34,364 nucleotides of DNA, taken from the NCBI GenBank assembly GCA_017882905.1, contig JADGOO010000141.1, forward strand, positions 1-34,364, read 5' to 3'. The DNA comes from Acidimicrobiia bacterium. Lineage in GTDB: Bacteria > Actinomycetota > Acidimicrobiia > IMCC26256 > PALSA-610. Under the pieces are notes generated by a model. The model was not told where the DNA came from, searched no databases, and saw only the letters and a list, made by a program, of their open reading frames with translations. Positions 22,874-31,806 of this stretch are shown here, piece after piece. Positions within the stretch are counted from its first letter, which is position 1, and every line of letters starts with the position of its first letter. The position numbers and the translations under genes were made by a program.

Positions 22874-25237
22874 TCAAGACAAGGGTGGAGTGGCGTTCGC
22901 GAGGCCGAGCACCGGCGCGTCGACCAGAGCGGCGATGGCGTCGTCGCCTGTGGGCGGCGAGAAGAGATAGCCCTGGAGGTACGGGCAGTGCAGCTGCACG
23001 AGCACCGCGAGCTGTTCGTGGGTCTCGACGCCTTCGGCGACGACCATGAGGTCGAGGTTCTTGGCGAGCGCGAGGACCGCGGCGACGATCGCGGTGTCTT
23101 GTCGTTCGGTGCCGATCGTCCGCACGAACGACTTGTCGATCTTCAGGATGTTGATCGGAAACGCGCGTAGGTATGTCAGTGACGAGTACCCCGTACCGAA
23201 GTCATCGAGAGACAAGTTGACACCGAGCGCACGCAGATCGCGGAGCAACGTCTGGGCCGCGACGGCGTCGTCGATGAGTGTGCTCTCGGTGAGCTCGAGC
23301 GTGAGTCGAGCAGGGTCGAGCCCGGTGCGCGCGAGCGTGTCGGTGACCACGTCGAGGAAGCCGTCGGAGAGGAGCTGGCGGCCGGAGACGTTCACGGCGA
23401 TCCCGAGGTGCCGGCCGGGCCAGCGTTGGGCCCACGACGCCGCCCGACGGCAAGCTTCGTCGAGCACCCACGCGCCGATCTCGACGATGAGTCCGGTGTC
23501 CTCGGCCGTCGGAATGAACTCGTCGGGCCCGACGATGCCGACGCCGGGCCGGTCCCAGCGCACGAGTGCTTCGAACCCGTGGACCGCGCCGCTGTCGCCC
23601 GCCACGATCGGCTGGTAGCAAAGTCGCAGCTCGCCGCGCGGGGCAGCAAGGCGCAGCGCGGCTTCCAAGGCCACTTGGTTCGCGACCCATTGCTGCATCG
23701 CCTCGTCGAAGAGCTCGTAGCGGGCCCGGCCGTTGTCCTTGGCGCGATACATCGCGATGTCGGCATTGGCCAAGATGGCATCAGCCGTCACGGTGCCTTC
23801 GGCCGAGAGCGCCATGCCGATGCTCGCACTCACGTGCGCCTCGTCGTCACCGAACCGGAACGGGACCTGCAACGCGTCGATGATGCGTTGCGCGAGATCG
23901 GTGGCGTGATGGATGCCCTCGATACCCTCGCAGAGCACCACGAACTCGTCGCCGCCGAGCCGTGCGACGGTGTCGATCTCACGCACCGCAGCGTTGATGC
24001 GGGCCGCGGCTTCGATCAGCAGGCGATCGCCGATCGTGTGGCCGAGCGTGTCGTTGACCGACTTGAAGCGGTCGAGGTCGATGAACAACACGCCGAACAT
24101 GAGCGCGTTGCGCCGGGCGCGACCGATGGCTTGATCGAGACGGTCCGTGAGCATGAGGCGGTTGGGCAGACCGGTGAGCGAGTCGTGGAGCACTTGGTGC
24201 GCGAGCTGGTTCTCGATGCGCTTCTGTTCGGAGAGGTCGCGCACGATGCCCGACACGATGGGCTCGGCACCGTCGACGGTGATCGGCGTGGTCGAGACCA
24301 TCATCGGGAAGTACGTGCCGTCGCGCCGCACGCCGGTGCTCTCCACGTTGGTGCGTTCCGGCGTTCCAAGCGGCGCCGAGTAGGTGGCGAGCAGCGCTCG
24401 TAGTGGTTCGTGGTTGGCCTCGGGGACGAGCACCGTCGCGTGTTGCCCCAGGATCTCGGCCGCCGACCAGCCGAAGATCGACTCCGCGGCCTCGTTGATC
24501 GACATGATCGTGCCGTCGGAGCGGATCGTCAACATGCCCTCGGCCGCGTTCTCGATGACGGCGCGGTAGTGCGCTTCGCTGCGTTGCGCTTGATCGCGAG
24601 CCGCGGCGGCATGCGCGGTCTGCTCCGCGAGGAGCGCGTCGGAGCGCTCCTTGTGCTCGCCGACGGCGCCCGCCATGCGGATCTCGATCGCGAAGAGGAA
24701 CGCGCCGAGGAAGCCGATGGTCTGTCCTTGCGCGCCACCCAGGAACGACGGCGCCCAGTGCACGAGCACGCAGAGCTGCCCGATCGCACAGCCCGTCAAC
24801 GACCAGCCGAGCGTCGCCCGCCAGGCCCGAGCACCCGACTGCTGCAGATCGGCGAACGCCGAGAACGCGAACGCCGCGCCGAGCGCGGGTCCCCAGCCGC
24901 TCATGTACACGATCACCGCGACCGAAGCGACGTGGGCACCCACACGGAGGTGGAGTCGCAGCGAGCCCGGTGGGGTGTCGTGCCATGCCTCCACGAGCCG
25001 GCTCGACGCTTGGGACGCCACCATGGCAGCGACGTACGCCCATGGCGACACCCGCGCGACCAGCCCGAAGTGGCGCATCGTGAGCAGCAGGACCAGCGCG
25101 ATCGGTCCGACTGCGTACGCCAGCGCCATCGGCGACAGCAGGCGTCGGGGCGAAGAGCCTTCCCCCTCCGCCTCGTCGCCGGGCGGCGCGCCACTCGGGG
25201 CGCGGTCGGCCGCGCGGCCGGCCACCGTTGGCGTCAT
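22874..25237 (-). CDS. Membrane GGDEF-EAL cyclic-di-GMP turnover protein with PAS domain
   Basis: 787 residues from ATG 25237. Several membrane helices (~40-200, e.g. YAVGPIALVLLLTMRHFG and FLGAFLFAIEI) precede a coiled coil, a PAS domain (~220-340, YRAVIENAAEGMLTI), a diguanylate cyclase (HDSLTGLPNRL, FIDLDRFKSVND, GGDEF near residue 427) and a phosphodiesterase domain (EALVRW near 554, NVSGRQL, ELTES, DDFGTGYSSL, KIDKSFV, EGVE). Both signature motifs appear intact, so cyclase and hydrolase activity are each possible. It sits upstream of, and on the same strand as, the lipoprotein gene. ATG 25237 was chosen because earlier residues look non-coding. Confidence 0.93.
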   Translation of the reverse strand: MTPTVAGRAADRAPSGAPPGDEAEGEGSSPRRLLSPMALAYAVGPIALVLLLTMRHFGLVARVSPWAYVAAMVASQASSRLVEAWHDTPPGSLRLHLRVGAHVASVAVIVYMSGWGPALGAAFAFSAFADLQQSGARAWRATLGWSLTGCAIGQLCVLVHWAPSFLGGAQGQTIGFLGAFLFAIEIRMAGAVGEHKERSDALLAEQTAHAAAARDQAQRSEAHYRAVIENAAEGMLTIRSDGTIMSINEAAESIFGWSAAEILGQHATVLVPEANHEPLRALLATYSAPLGTPERTNVESTGVRRDGTYFPMMVSTTPITVDGAEPIVSGIVRDLSEQKRIENQLAHQVLHDSLTGLPNRLMLTDRLDQAIGRARRNALMFGVLFIDLDRFKSVNDTLGHTIGDRLLIEAAARINAAVREIDTVARLGGDEFVVLCEGIEGIHHATDLAQRIIDALQVPFRFGDDEAHVSASIGMALSAEGTVTADAILANADIAMYRAKDNGRARYELFDEAMQQWVANQVALEAALRLAAPRGELRLCYQPIVAGDSGAVHGFEALVRWDRPGVGIVGPDEFIPTAEDTGLIVEIGAWVLDEACRRAASWAQRWPGRHLGIAVNVSGRQLLSDGFLDVVTDTLARTGLDPARLTLELTESTLIDDAVAAQTLLRDLRALGVNLSLDDFGTGYSSLTYLRAFPINILKIDKSFVRTIGTERQDTAIVAAVLALAKNLDLMVVAEGVETHEQLAVLVQLHCPYLQGYLFSPPTGDDAIAALVDAPVLGLANATPPLS

Positions 25238-25296
25238 CCCAACACGATCGACAACCTTGGCGGCCCCCTGAAGCCCGTCCTGGAAGGCGAACCCGG

Positions 25297-25983
25297 CTAC
25301 AAGGTCCAGGCCGCCGGATCCGTGCCGACAGCGTGCTCCAACACGGCCAAGCCGTCGGAGATCGCCGCGGCGAGGTCTCCGCCCTGCAAGAACCATCGAG
25401 TCTGGGCCGCCTGGATGATGCCGCCTACGGCCGCGGCGAGCATCGTCGGGATCAATGAGTCGGCAGGAGTCCCGAGGCGTTGCGCGAGGAACTCTGCGAT
25501 CACCCGATGACTCTTCAGCTGGATCCCTCCGAGCACGCTCTTCAGCACGCTCGGTGTCGCGGCCACGACGACCGTCCAGCGGCGAACGATCTCGGGATCT
25601 TCGCTGCCGACGACGGAGTTGAGCGCGATGCCCAGCGACCTGAGCGGCGCTTCGTCAGGTGGTCGGGCGGCAAGCGCAGCGCGCATCCCCTGCGTGCGCT
25701 GGTCGATGCGAACTTGCAGCACGTCTTCCTTGGCGGGGAAGTAGCGATAGAAGGTGCGCACTGAGATCTGCGCGACGGCCGCGATCTCTTCGACGGTGAC
25801 GTCGAAGCCACGGGCTTCGAAGAGCTGCAACGCAACCGCCTCCAGCTGCAGCACCATCATTTCGGAGCGCTTGGCATTCAGCTGGCGGGCGAGTGTGGGC
25901 GGCGCGGGAACGTCGGCCCGAGCCTCGTCGCCGGATCGGGCCGGGCCAGGCCGGCCGCCGGACGGCTGGGGGGAGCGAGCCAC
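25297..25983 (-). CDS. TetR-family regulator
   Basis: 228 residues from GTG 25983 (start chosen because the frame upstream overlaps the divergent gene). The N-terminal helix-turn-helix is MMVLQLEAVALQLFEARGFDVTVEEIAAVAQISVRTFYRYFPAKEDVL, a TetR signature. The C-terminal ligand domain is helical. It is divergent from the exported alpha/beta hydrolase gene at 26101, with a 15-bp palindrome between, so it is the likely repressor of that gene. The inducer is unknown. Confidence 0.88.
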   Translation of the reverse strand: MARSPQPSGGRPGPARSGDEARADVPAPPTLARQLNAKRSEMMVLQLEAVALQLFEARGFDVTVEEIAAVAQISVRTFYRYFPAKEDVLQVRIDQRTQGMRAALAARPPDEAPLRSLGIALNSVVGSEDPEIVRRWTVVVAATPSVLKSVLGGIQLKSHRVIAEFLAQRLGTPADSLIPTMLAAAVGGIIQAAQTRWFLQGGDLAAAISDGLAVLEHAVGTDPAAWTL

Positions 25984-26014
25984 TGCCGACGAGGATACTC
26001 GGGCTCGGCGAAAA

Positions 26015-26029
26015 TGACATATCATGTCA
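26015..26029. promoter_or_regulatory. Palindromic TetR operator candidate
   Basis: TGACATATCATGTCA is an inverted repeat (TGACAT and ATGTCA around ATC). It lies in the 117-bp divergent region between the TetR gene and the hydrolase gene. The length and location fit a TetR operator; no binding is shown. Confidence 0.55.
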
Positions 26030-26100
26030 CTACTGACAGATATTGCTTTCATGCGCGCCCACTGCCATGATGACCCGGTTCTGACGAGGGGACCGAGTCG

Positions 26101-27666
26101 ATGCGTCAGCGCCAACGGCATGCCGCGGGGTACACACGTGCGGGGCGTCGCTCCCCCGCCCTGATTGCGCTGGCGCTCATCGGGGCGGCGGCCTGTTCGA
26201 CCAGCAGCTCGACCCCGTCGGCGAACTCGACGACCACCACCGGCTCGGGCGCCACCACCACGGCGCAGCCCACTCCAACCACAGAGGCGCGGCCTGCAGG
26301 TCCGGTCGCCGACATGTCGACCGAGCTCGTCGGAGGCCACGGCGTGTACATGGGCGAAGCCGCCCCGCCCGACCTCCAGTCGACCGGCTATACGCAACGC
26401 GAGTACGCCGCCGCCGGCACCGCGACGTCGTACCGAGCAGTGGGGGCGCTGAGCCACGACGGTCGCTGGCGATTCGCGGCCGACACCACCGCGGCGTACC
26501 GCACGCGGGTACTCGTTCGGATGCCGGCGAAGCGCTCCGCGTTCAGCGGCACGGTGATCGTCGAATGGCTGAACGTGAGCGCCGGCATCGACGCAGACCC
26601 CGACTGGGTGAACATCCAAGAAGAGACCCAGCGCGCCGGCGACGCATGGGTCGGCGTGTCCGCGCAACGCATCGGAGTCGAGGGTGGGCCCGTCGCGGTC
26701 AAGGTGACGGGCGTGCCCGGCGCCGACGCCGCGGGGAAGGGCCTCGTCAAGATCGACCCGGCGCGCTACGGATCGCTGCGGCACCCGGGCGACGCCTACT
26801 CGTTCGACATCTTCACCCAGATCGCCCGCGCGGTCCGGCAGGACGCCGGCTTGGGCGGCGCGCGACCCGCGCGCCTCATCGCCGCGGGCCAATCACAGTC
26901 GGCCTTCGCAATGGTCACCTACTACAACGGCGTGCAACCCCTCACCCACGCCTTCGACGGGTTCTTCGTCCACAGTCGAGGCGGCTCGAGCCTTCCTTTG
27001 GTGAACGGAGCGCAAGGCGCCGACATCGCGGCCGCGCTCACCCGCAGCACGCCGACGATCATGCGGACGGATCAAGCCGCGCTCGTGCTCGACATCCAGA
27101 CCGAGACCGACATCACCAGCATCCTGAACTCATACGCGGCGAGACAGCCCGACAACGCGCACTTTCACCTGTGGGAGGTCGCGGGCACTGCCCACGCCGA
27201 CGCGCACCAGATGGGCGCGAACGCCAGCGCCATGCACTGCGGCGTTCCGATCAACAACGGACCGATGCACATCGTCGCGGACGCCGCGCTACGCGCACTC
27301 ACAACGTGGCTCACGACCGGCCGGCCGCCGCCGACCGCGCCACGCATCGATGTCATTCCCGGCGCTGCACCAACGATCCGTCGCGATGCCGACGGCATCG
27401 CGCTCGGCGGGATCCGCACGCCGCCCGTCGTAGTTCCCGTTGCCGCACTGTCGGGCGCGTCGGGCCCGCATCCCTCGACGATCTGCCTGCTGCTCGGCTC
27501 GACCAGGCCGTTCACCGCCGCGAGGATCAAGCAGCTGTACCCGTCGCGCGCCGACTACGTGCAGCGATACGCAGCGGCTACCGACGCGACGATCAAAGCC
27601 GGCTTCGCGCTCGCCGAAGACCGTGACGCACTCATCGGCTTCAGCACTCCCTCACTGGTGCCGTGA
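26101..27666 (+). CDS. Exported lipoprotein alpha/beta hydrolase domain protein
   Basis: 521 residues from ATG 26101. A basic leader and the lipobox GAAACS predict a lipoprotein, followed by a Ser/Thr/Pro linker. The catalytic domain (alpha/beta-hydrolase, Abhydrolase_10-like) has VIVEWLNVS, WVGVSAQRIGVEGG, RYGSLRHPGDAYSFDIFTQIARAV, and the nucleophile elbow GQSQSA. A candidate acid is in VLDIQTETDI and a His in WEVAGTAHAD. It probably hydrolyses an ester or similar bond outside the cytoplasm; the substrate is unknown. It is divergent from a TetR gene, followed by another small exported protein. Confidence 0.85.
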   Translation: MRQRQRHAAGYTRAGRRSPALIALALIGAAACSTSSSTPSANSTTTTGSGATTTAQPTPTTEARPAGPVADMSTELVGGHGVYMGEAAPPDLQSTGYTQREYAAAGTATSYRAVGALSHDGRWRFAADTTAAYRTRVLVRMPAKRSAFSGTVIVEWLNVSAGIDADPDWVNIQEETQRAGDAWVGVSAQRIGVEGGPVAVKVTGVPGADAAGKGLVKIDPARYGSLRHPGDAYSFDIFTQIARAVRQDAGLGGARPARLIAAGQSQSAFAMVTYYNGVQPLTHAFDGFFVHSRGGSSLPLVNGAQGADIAAALTRSTPTIMRTDQAALVLDIQTETDITSILNSYAARQPDNAHFHLWEVAGTAHADAHQMGANASAMHCGVPINNGPMHIVADAALRALTTWLTTGRPPPTAPRIDVIPGAAPTIRRDADGIALGGIRTPPVVVPVAALSGASGPHPSTICLLLGSTRPFTAARIKQLYPSRADYVQRYAAATDATIKAGFALAEDRDALIGFSTPSLVP

Positions 27667-27766
27667 CCCTCGCACTCACCCGCCGACGAAGGAGCGCCCA
27701 GATGACGTGTGGTGACCGCAACGCGAACACCAAGCGGCGTGCCTCGCTGCGGCGATCGCGACTGGG

Positions 27767-28306
27767 GTGTTGTGCGCCGCCTGTGGCAGCGCCACCGGGG
27801 GCCGCGCCGCGAGCACGCCTGCCGTGTCGGGCGCGTCGACCACCACGATGCGACCGATGACGGCGTATGAGATGGCCCACATGCTCGATGCCACCGCCGC
27901 GTCGACCACGCCCGTCACCGATCTGTCCGGCCATCGGGTCGTCGGCGTCAAAGCGCACGACGTCATGGCCGAGATGGTGCCCGACATGGTCGGGCTCATG
28001 TACTACGCGTTGGGCACCGCGCCACCCGCGGGCTTCGCGGGACCGAACGATCACTGGCACCGGCACAGTGGTGTGTGCACCGGGGCAGCTGGTGCCGTGC
28101 TCTTCGCGCCCGACTCCAGCGTCACCGCCACGCAGTGCGCGCACGCTCACGGCTTCTACATGGCCATCACCGGCTGGATGGTGCACGCATGGGTCGTGCC
28201 GGGATGGGAGAGCCCAATGGGTGTCTTCTCGCACGAGAACCCCGACCTGCCCTGCGCCGACGGCACGTTCCACACCGACGCGATCGGTCGATGCCAAGGC
28301 TCGTGA
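27767..28306 (+). CDS. His-rich exported protein, probably frame-disrupted at the signal peptide
   Basis: From GTG 27767 the product is 179 residues starting at a lipobox-like LCAAC. The mature part has clustered His and Cys (HWHRHSGVC, CAHAHG, MVHAWVVPGWESPMGVFSHENPDLPC), suggesting metal binding outside the cell. The same frame runs back only to 27716 with no start, yet encodes the hydrophobic AAIATGVLCAAC. An ATG at 27702 with GAAGGAG upstream encodes a basic n-region in another frame. One missing base near 27740 would join them into a normal lipoprotein signal. Alternatively the GTG is real. No known family name was recognised. Confidence 0.65.
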   Translation: MLCAACGSATGGRAASTPAVSGASTTTMRPMTAYEMAHMLDATAASTTPVTDLSGHRVVGVKAHDVMAEMVPDMVGLMYYALGTAPPAGFAGPNDHWHRHSGVCTGAAGAVLFAPDSSVTATQCAHAHGFYMAITGWMVHAWVVPGWESPMGVFSHENPDLPCADGTFHTDAIGRCQGS

Positions 28307-28314
28307 GCCAGGCG

Positions 28315-29673
28315 TCACGCCAGCCGGCTGCTCACGTCCTCGCCCGCGGCGATCTTCTCCCGGTAGTCATCGAGCCAGCGATGGAACTTGCCCCCTTCCT
28401 GGCGGTCGGCGTCTTGGCGCGGGTAGGCGGGGATCTCGTAGTCGGGATCAAGGGGCGGGTGGTCTGCGGCGGGCTTGCGCGCCATCACCGCCGCGACGAC
28501 CGGCGCGAGTCGCTGCGCCTTGTCTCGCTCCCGCCGCTCGTCGCGTTCCGCGAACTCGGGAAGGACCTCCCTCGCGAACAGCTCGAGCGACTCCATGATG
28601 TGGTCGTGGCGGTTGCGGCCCGCCGTGCACGACAAGATGACCTGATCGACTCCGCACGCTTCGTAACGGCGCAGGTACTCGCGGACCTGCGCGGGCGTGC
28701 CCATCGCGCCCCGGAGCCCGCTCCCCTCCTGCTGCACGACCTTGGCGCCGAGCGTCTCGGCATTCCTGGCCGCGAGCGCGACCACTTCCGGGTCGAATCC
28801 CTTCTCGGCGCGGCGCTCTCGATATTCGGCCCACAGATCCCCGGCGCCGGGCTTGTGCCGTCCGAACACGTAGTAGTGACCGAGTGAGTAGCCGATGAAG
28901 TTCACACCTTCGGCGCCCCGGCGCACCGCCTCGTGCTCATCCTCGTGGCAGAAGAAGCTCGTGACACAGGCGAGGTTGGCGTTGACGGCGTCGCCGATCG
29001 CCACGCCTTCGGCGGCGAGGGTCGTGTAGTAGTCGTCGACCCACTGCTTGGCCTCTTCCGGGTCGGCGAAGGCGAAGGAGAGCGCTCCGATCCCGTGCCG
29101 GGCCGCGAGCAGAATGGAATCGCGTCGGGTGCACGCGACCCAGACGGGCGGGTGCGGACGCTGAATCGGCTTGGGCACCACGTTGCGTGGCGCGAGCCGT
29201 ACGTACTCGCCGGCGTGGCCGGTGAAGGGCGCCTCGCTCAGGCATCGCAGCGCGACGCGCGTGCCCTCTTCCCACATGGCCCGCTTGGCCGCCGGATCCA
29301 CATCGAACGCGTCGAGCTCGGCCGCGGCCGATCCTTCGCCGGTGCCGAACTCGACCCGTCCGCCCGACAGCACATCGAGCGTGGCGATCCGCTCCGCCAC
29401 TCGTGCCGGGTGATTGATCGCGGGGATCGTGTGCATGATCCCGTGGCCGAGTCGGATCTGCTTCGTACGCTGCGAAGCGGCCGCGAGGAAGAGCTCGGGC
29501 GCACTCGAGTGCGAGTACTCCTCGAGGAAGTGGTGCTCGACGAGCCAGGCGCAGTTGATGCCGATCCGGTCGGCGAGCTCGATCTGCTCGAGGGCCTCGG
29601 CGAACACTCGTGCATCGTCGCCGGGCTCCCACGGTCGCGGCACCTGGTGCTCGAAGAACATGCCGAACTTCAC
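28315..29673 (-). CDS. LLM-class flavin-dependent oxidoreductase
   Basis: 452 residues from GTG 29673. The luciferase-like monooxygenase fold is shown by MKFGMFFEHQ, AWLVEHHFLEEYS, RLGHGIMHTIP, RVAERIATLDVLSGGRVEFGTGEGS, and PPVWVACTRRDS. These enzymes use FMN or coenzyme F420 and oxidise small organics. The C-terminal ~90 residues are charged and helical, longer than usual. It is divergent from the PPOX-TetR-BKACE operon and shares a 107-bp control region with two palindromes. Cofactor and substrate are undetermined; it is convergent with the His-rich gene (8 bp between stops). Confidence 0.9.
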   Translation of the reverse strand: MKFGMFFEHQVPRPWEPGDDARVFAEALEQIELADRIGINCAWLVEHHFLEEYSHSSAPELFLAAASQRTKQIRLGHGIMHTIPAINHPARVAERIATLDVLSGGRVEFGTGEGSAAAELDAFDVDPAAKRAMWEEGTRVALRCLSEAPFTGHAGEYVRLAPRNVVPKPIQRPHPPVWVACTRRDSILLAARHGIGALSFAFADPEEAKQWVDDYYTTLAAEGVAIGDAVNANLACVTSFFCHEDEHEAVRRGAEGVNFIGYSLGHYYVFGRHKPGAGDLWAEYRERRAEKGFDPEVVALAARNAETLGAKVVQQEGSGLRGAMGTPAQVREYLRRYEACGVDQVILSCTAGRNRHDHIMESLELFAREVLPEFAERDERRERDKAQRLAPVVAAVMARKPAADHPPLDPDYEIPAYPRQDADRQEGGKFHRWLDDYREKIAAGEDVSSRLA

Positions 29674-29691
29674 CGCGGAGCTCGTTCCCTA

Positions 29692-29703
29692 CGTTGTACA
29701 ACG
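29692..29703. promoter_or_regulatory. 12-bp palindrome CGTTGTACAACG
   Basis: A perfect inverted repeat in the divergent region between the LLM and PPOX genes, 18 bp upstream of the LLM start codon. It is a candidate operator for the TetR protein encoded in the facing operon. Only sequence symmetry and position support this. Confidence 0.4.
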
Positions 29704-29740
29704 ACCATGTAACAACACTACGACGGCTTTCCGGGAGGTA

Positions 29741-29752
29741 GCATGATCATGC
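29741..29752. promoter_or_regulatory. 12-bp palindrome GCATGATCATGC
   Basis: A perfect inverted repeat 28 bp upstream of the PPOX start. It differs in sequence from the palindrome at 29692, so the two are unlikely to be bound by the same protein. It may be an operator or a chance palindrome. Confidence 0.35.
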
Positions 29753-29780
29753 AACAACCGCCTCGGACAAGGGGTCCGCA

Positions 29781-30251
29781 GTGACACGCGGCATCCGGCT
29801 CAGCGTCGACGAGGTGTGGGACACGCTGCACCGCGCGCACACAGGGGTGCTCACCAGCTTGCGCCGCGACGGCATGCCCATCTCGCTGCCCGTGTGGTTC
29901 GTCGCGCTCGACCGTCGCATCTACGTGAGCGGACCGGCGCACACCAAGAAGTTCGCCCGCATCGCCCACGATCCGAGGGTGAGCTTCCTCGTCGAGTCGG
30001 GAGAGCGTTGGATCGACCTGGTCGGGGTGCATCTCACCGGGACGGCCCGCGTGGTCGACGATCCTGGGCTCCGACAACGAGTGGCCGCCGCGCTCGACCA
30101 CAAGTACGGGCAGTTCCGCACGCCACGCGACGAGATGCCCGACGCGACGCGCTCGCACTACGAGACCGTCGTCACGACGATCGAGATCCTCCCCGACGAC
30201 CGCGTCTTGTCGTGGGAGAACGCTCGGCTCTTCGAACCGGGCCAGCCATGA
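29781..30251 (+). CDS. Pyridoxamine 5'-phosphate oxidase-like (PPOX/FDOR) family protein
   Basis: 156 residues from GTG 29781. The split-barrel fold is shown by GVLTSLRRDGMPISLPVWFVALDRRIYVSGPAHTKKFARIAHDPRVSFLVESG, followed by VHLTGTARVVDD. This matches flavin/F420-dependent FDOR-B or related proteins; the cofactor (FMN or F420) cannot be settled here. It is the first gene of an operon: its stop overlaps the TetR ATG as ATGA. The neighbouring LLM enzyme can also use F420 or flavin, suggesting a shared cofactor or pathway. Confidence 0.85.
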   Translation: MTRGIRLSVDEVWDTLHRAHTGVLTSLRRDGMPISLPVWFVALDRRIYVSGPAHTKKFARIAHDPRVSFLVESGERWIDLVGVHLTGTARVVDDPGLRQRVAAALDHKYGQFRTPRDEMPDATRSHYETVVTTIEILPDDRVLSWENARLFEPGQP

Positions 30252-30871
30252 CGGCGGCAACGCGAACGCCGACCATCACACCGGTACGGCGGCGACTCGG
30301 CCGCGAGGAACGCAGCGCGTCGATCATCGCGGCGGCCACGCACGTGTTCGCCGAAAGCGGATTCGCCGGCACGTCGATGGCCGACATCGCCAGCGCGGCG
30401 GGCGTGTCGCATCTGATCGTCTATCGCCACTTCGAATCGAAGGAAGCGATCTACCGGGCGGTCCTCGAACGTGCCCTGGCGAACCTCGACGAGGCTCTCT
30501 CCGTAGCCGACGCCACGGGCCAGTACGGCCCCACCACGACGGCGCTGCTCGCGTCGGCCCGAGCCGATGCCGACGCCTTTCGGGTGCTCTGGCGCCACGC
30601 CGTGCACGAGCCCGACTTCTCGCGCGTCGGCAACGCCGCCCGCCGCCGGGTGATGCGACCCACCATCACGGCGCTCGAGTCGCTCGTACCGCACGATCAC
30701 CTGCGGTGGGCCGCCCGAGCGACGATGACGTACGTCGTCGAAGCCGTCTTGGTGTGGATCGAAGACGGCGACGCCGGCGCCGACGATCGCTTCATCGCGG
30801 CGACCGACGCCGCGATGCGCGCCGGCGTCCGCAGTTGGGCCAAACCGAGCCGATCGGCGCGTCGGTCATGA
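30248..30871 (+). CDS. TetR-family regulator
   Basis: 207 residues from ATG 30248, overlapping the PPOX stop. The helix-turn-helix has IIAAATHVFAESGFAGTSMADIASAAGVSHLIVYRHFESKEAIYRAVL. The C-terminal domain is helical with a TetR_C-like pocket. Its stop overlaps the next ATG as ATGA, so all three genes are coupled. It probably controls this operon and the divergent LLM gene, using one of the palindromes between. Confidence 0.88.
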   Translation: MTAATRTPTITPVRRRLGREERSASIIAAATHVFAESGFAGTSMADIASAAGVSHLIVYRHFESKEAIYRAVLERALANLDEALSVADATGQYGPTTTALLASARADADAFRVLWRHAVHEPDFSRVGNAARRRVMRPTITALESLVPHDHLRWAARATMTYVVEAVLVWIEDGDAGADDRFIAATDAAMRAGVRSWAKPSRSARRS

Positions 30872-31764
30872 ACAACGACGCCGTCATCGTCGAGGTCGGG
30901 CTCAACGAAGCGGTCACACGAGCCGCGCATCCGCACGTTCCCCAGCAACCTTCCGAGTGCGCGGGCGACGCGCGCCGCTGCGCCGACGCAGGCGCGGCCA
31001 TCGTCCATTGGCACGCGGTCGACAACGCCGGGGCTCAACGACTCGCCGACGTCGACCTGTACGGCCCGGCGCTCGATGCCATGCGCGATTGCGTGGTGGC
31101 GTACCCGTCGTATCCGATCGACGTACCCGACACAGTCGACGCTCGACTCGGCCACTGTCTTGCGCTGCGCTCCCACCACGGGCTCGAGCTCGGCCCCATC
31201 GACGTCTCGACGGTCAACCTCGTGCTGTGGGACGTCAGCGCGCGCTCGCTCGCGCCACTCGTACCGCTCGAAGGCTACGAGGTGATCCGCAACTCGCTTC
31301 CCTTCGTCGCGGCCGCGCTCGCCCGCTACGACGAAGTCGGTCTGGTGCCCACCGTCGCGGCGTTCGACGTGGGATCGACCCGCACGATCGCACATCTCAT
31401 CCGGGCGGGCCTGTTGCACGAGCCGGCGATGGTGAAGATCTTCCTGTGGGGATCTCCGGCGATCGGTCCCGAGCCGAGTGTGCAAGCCCTCGACCTGCAT
31501 CTTCGCCAGCTCCCCGAAGACCTCGACGTGGAATGGCTGGTCGTGCCCTACGGCATCGCCGATCCCGCGCAGGTGGAAGAGCTCGCGCGTGCCGCGCTCG
31601 CGCGCGGAGGCGGTCTACGACTCGGCGTCGGCGACACGCCGGTGGCGTTCCCCGACAGCACCAACGCCCACCTCGTCGAACGTGCGGTGCGCTGGGCAGC
31701 CGACGCCGGTCGGCCCGTCGCGTCGGTCGACGCCGTGCGCGATCGGTTCGGGCTTCGTCGGTAG
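30868..31764 (+). CDS. BKACE-family (DUF849) beta-keto acid cleavage-like enzyme
   Basis: 298 residues from ATG 30868. It has the BKACE TIM-barrel pattern: EVGLNEAVTR at the N-terminus, ECAGDARRCADAGAAIVHWHAVDN with the two metal His (HWH), and RLGVGDTPVAFPDSTNAHLVERAVRWA at the C-terminus. In characterised BKACE enzymes (Kce) the C-terminal RVGLEDN segment supplies a Glu zinc ligand; here it reads RLGVGDT, so that ligand may be Asp or shifted. Known members cleave beta-keto acids using acetyl-CoA. The substrate is unknown; the PPOX, TetR and LLM neighbours suggest a catabolic pathway with flavin or F420 oxidation. Confidence 0.82.
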   Translation: MNNDAVIVEVGLNEAVTRAAHPHVPQQPSECAGDARRCADAGAAIVHWHAVDNAGAQRLADVDLYGPALDAMRDCVVAYPSYPIDVPDTVDARLGHCLALRSHHGLELGPIDVSTVNLVLWDVSARSLAPLVPLEGYEVIRNSLPFVAAALARYDEVGLVPTVAAFDVGSTRTIAHLIRAGLLHEPAMVKIFLWGSPAIGPEPSVQALDLHLRQLPEDLDVEWLVVPYGIADPAQVEELARAALARGGGLRLGVGDTPVAFPDSTNAHLVERAVRWAADAGRPVASVDAVRDRFGLRR

Positions 31765-31806
31765 CTCGTCGCGTCGTCGGCCACGCAGGGCACCGCTGCG
31801 TGGGGT

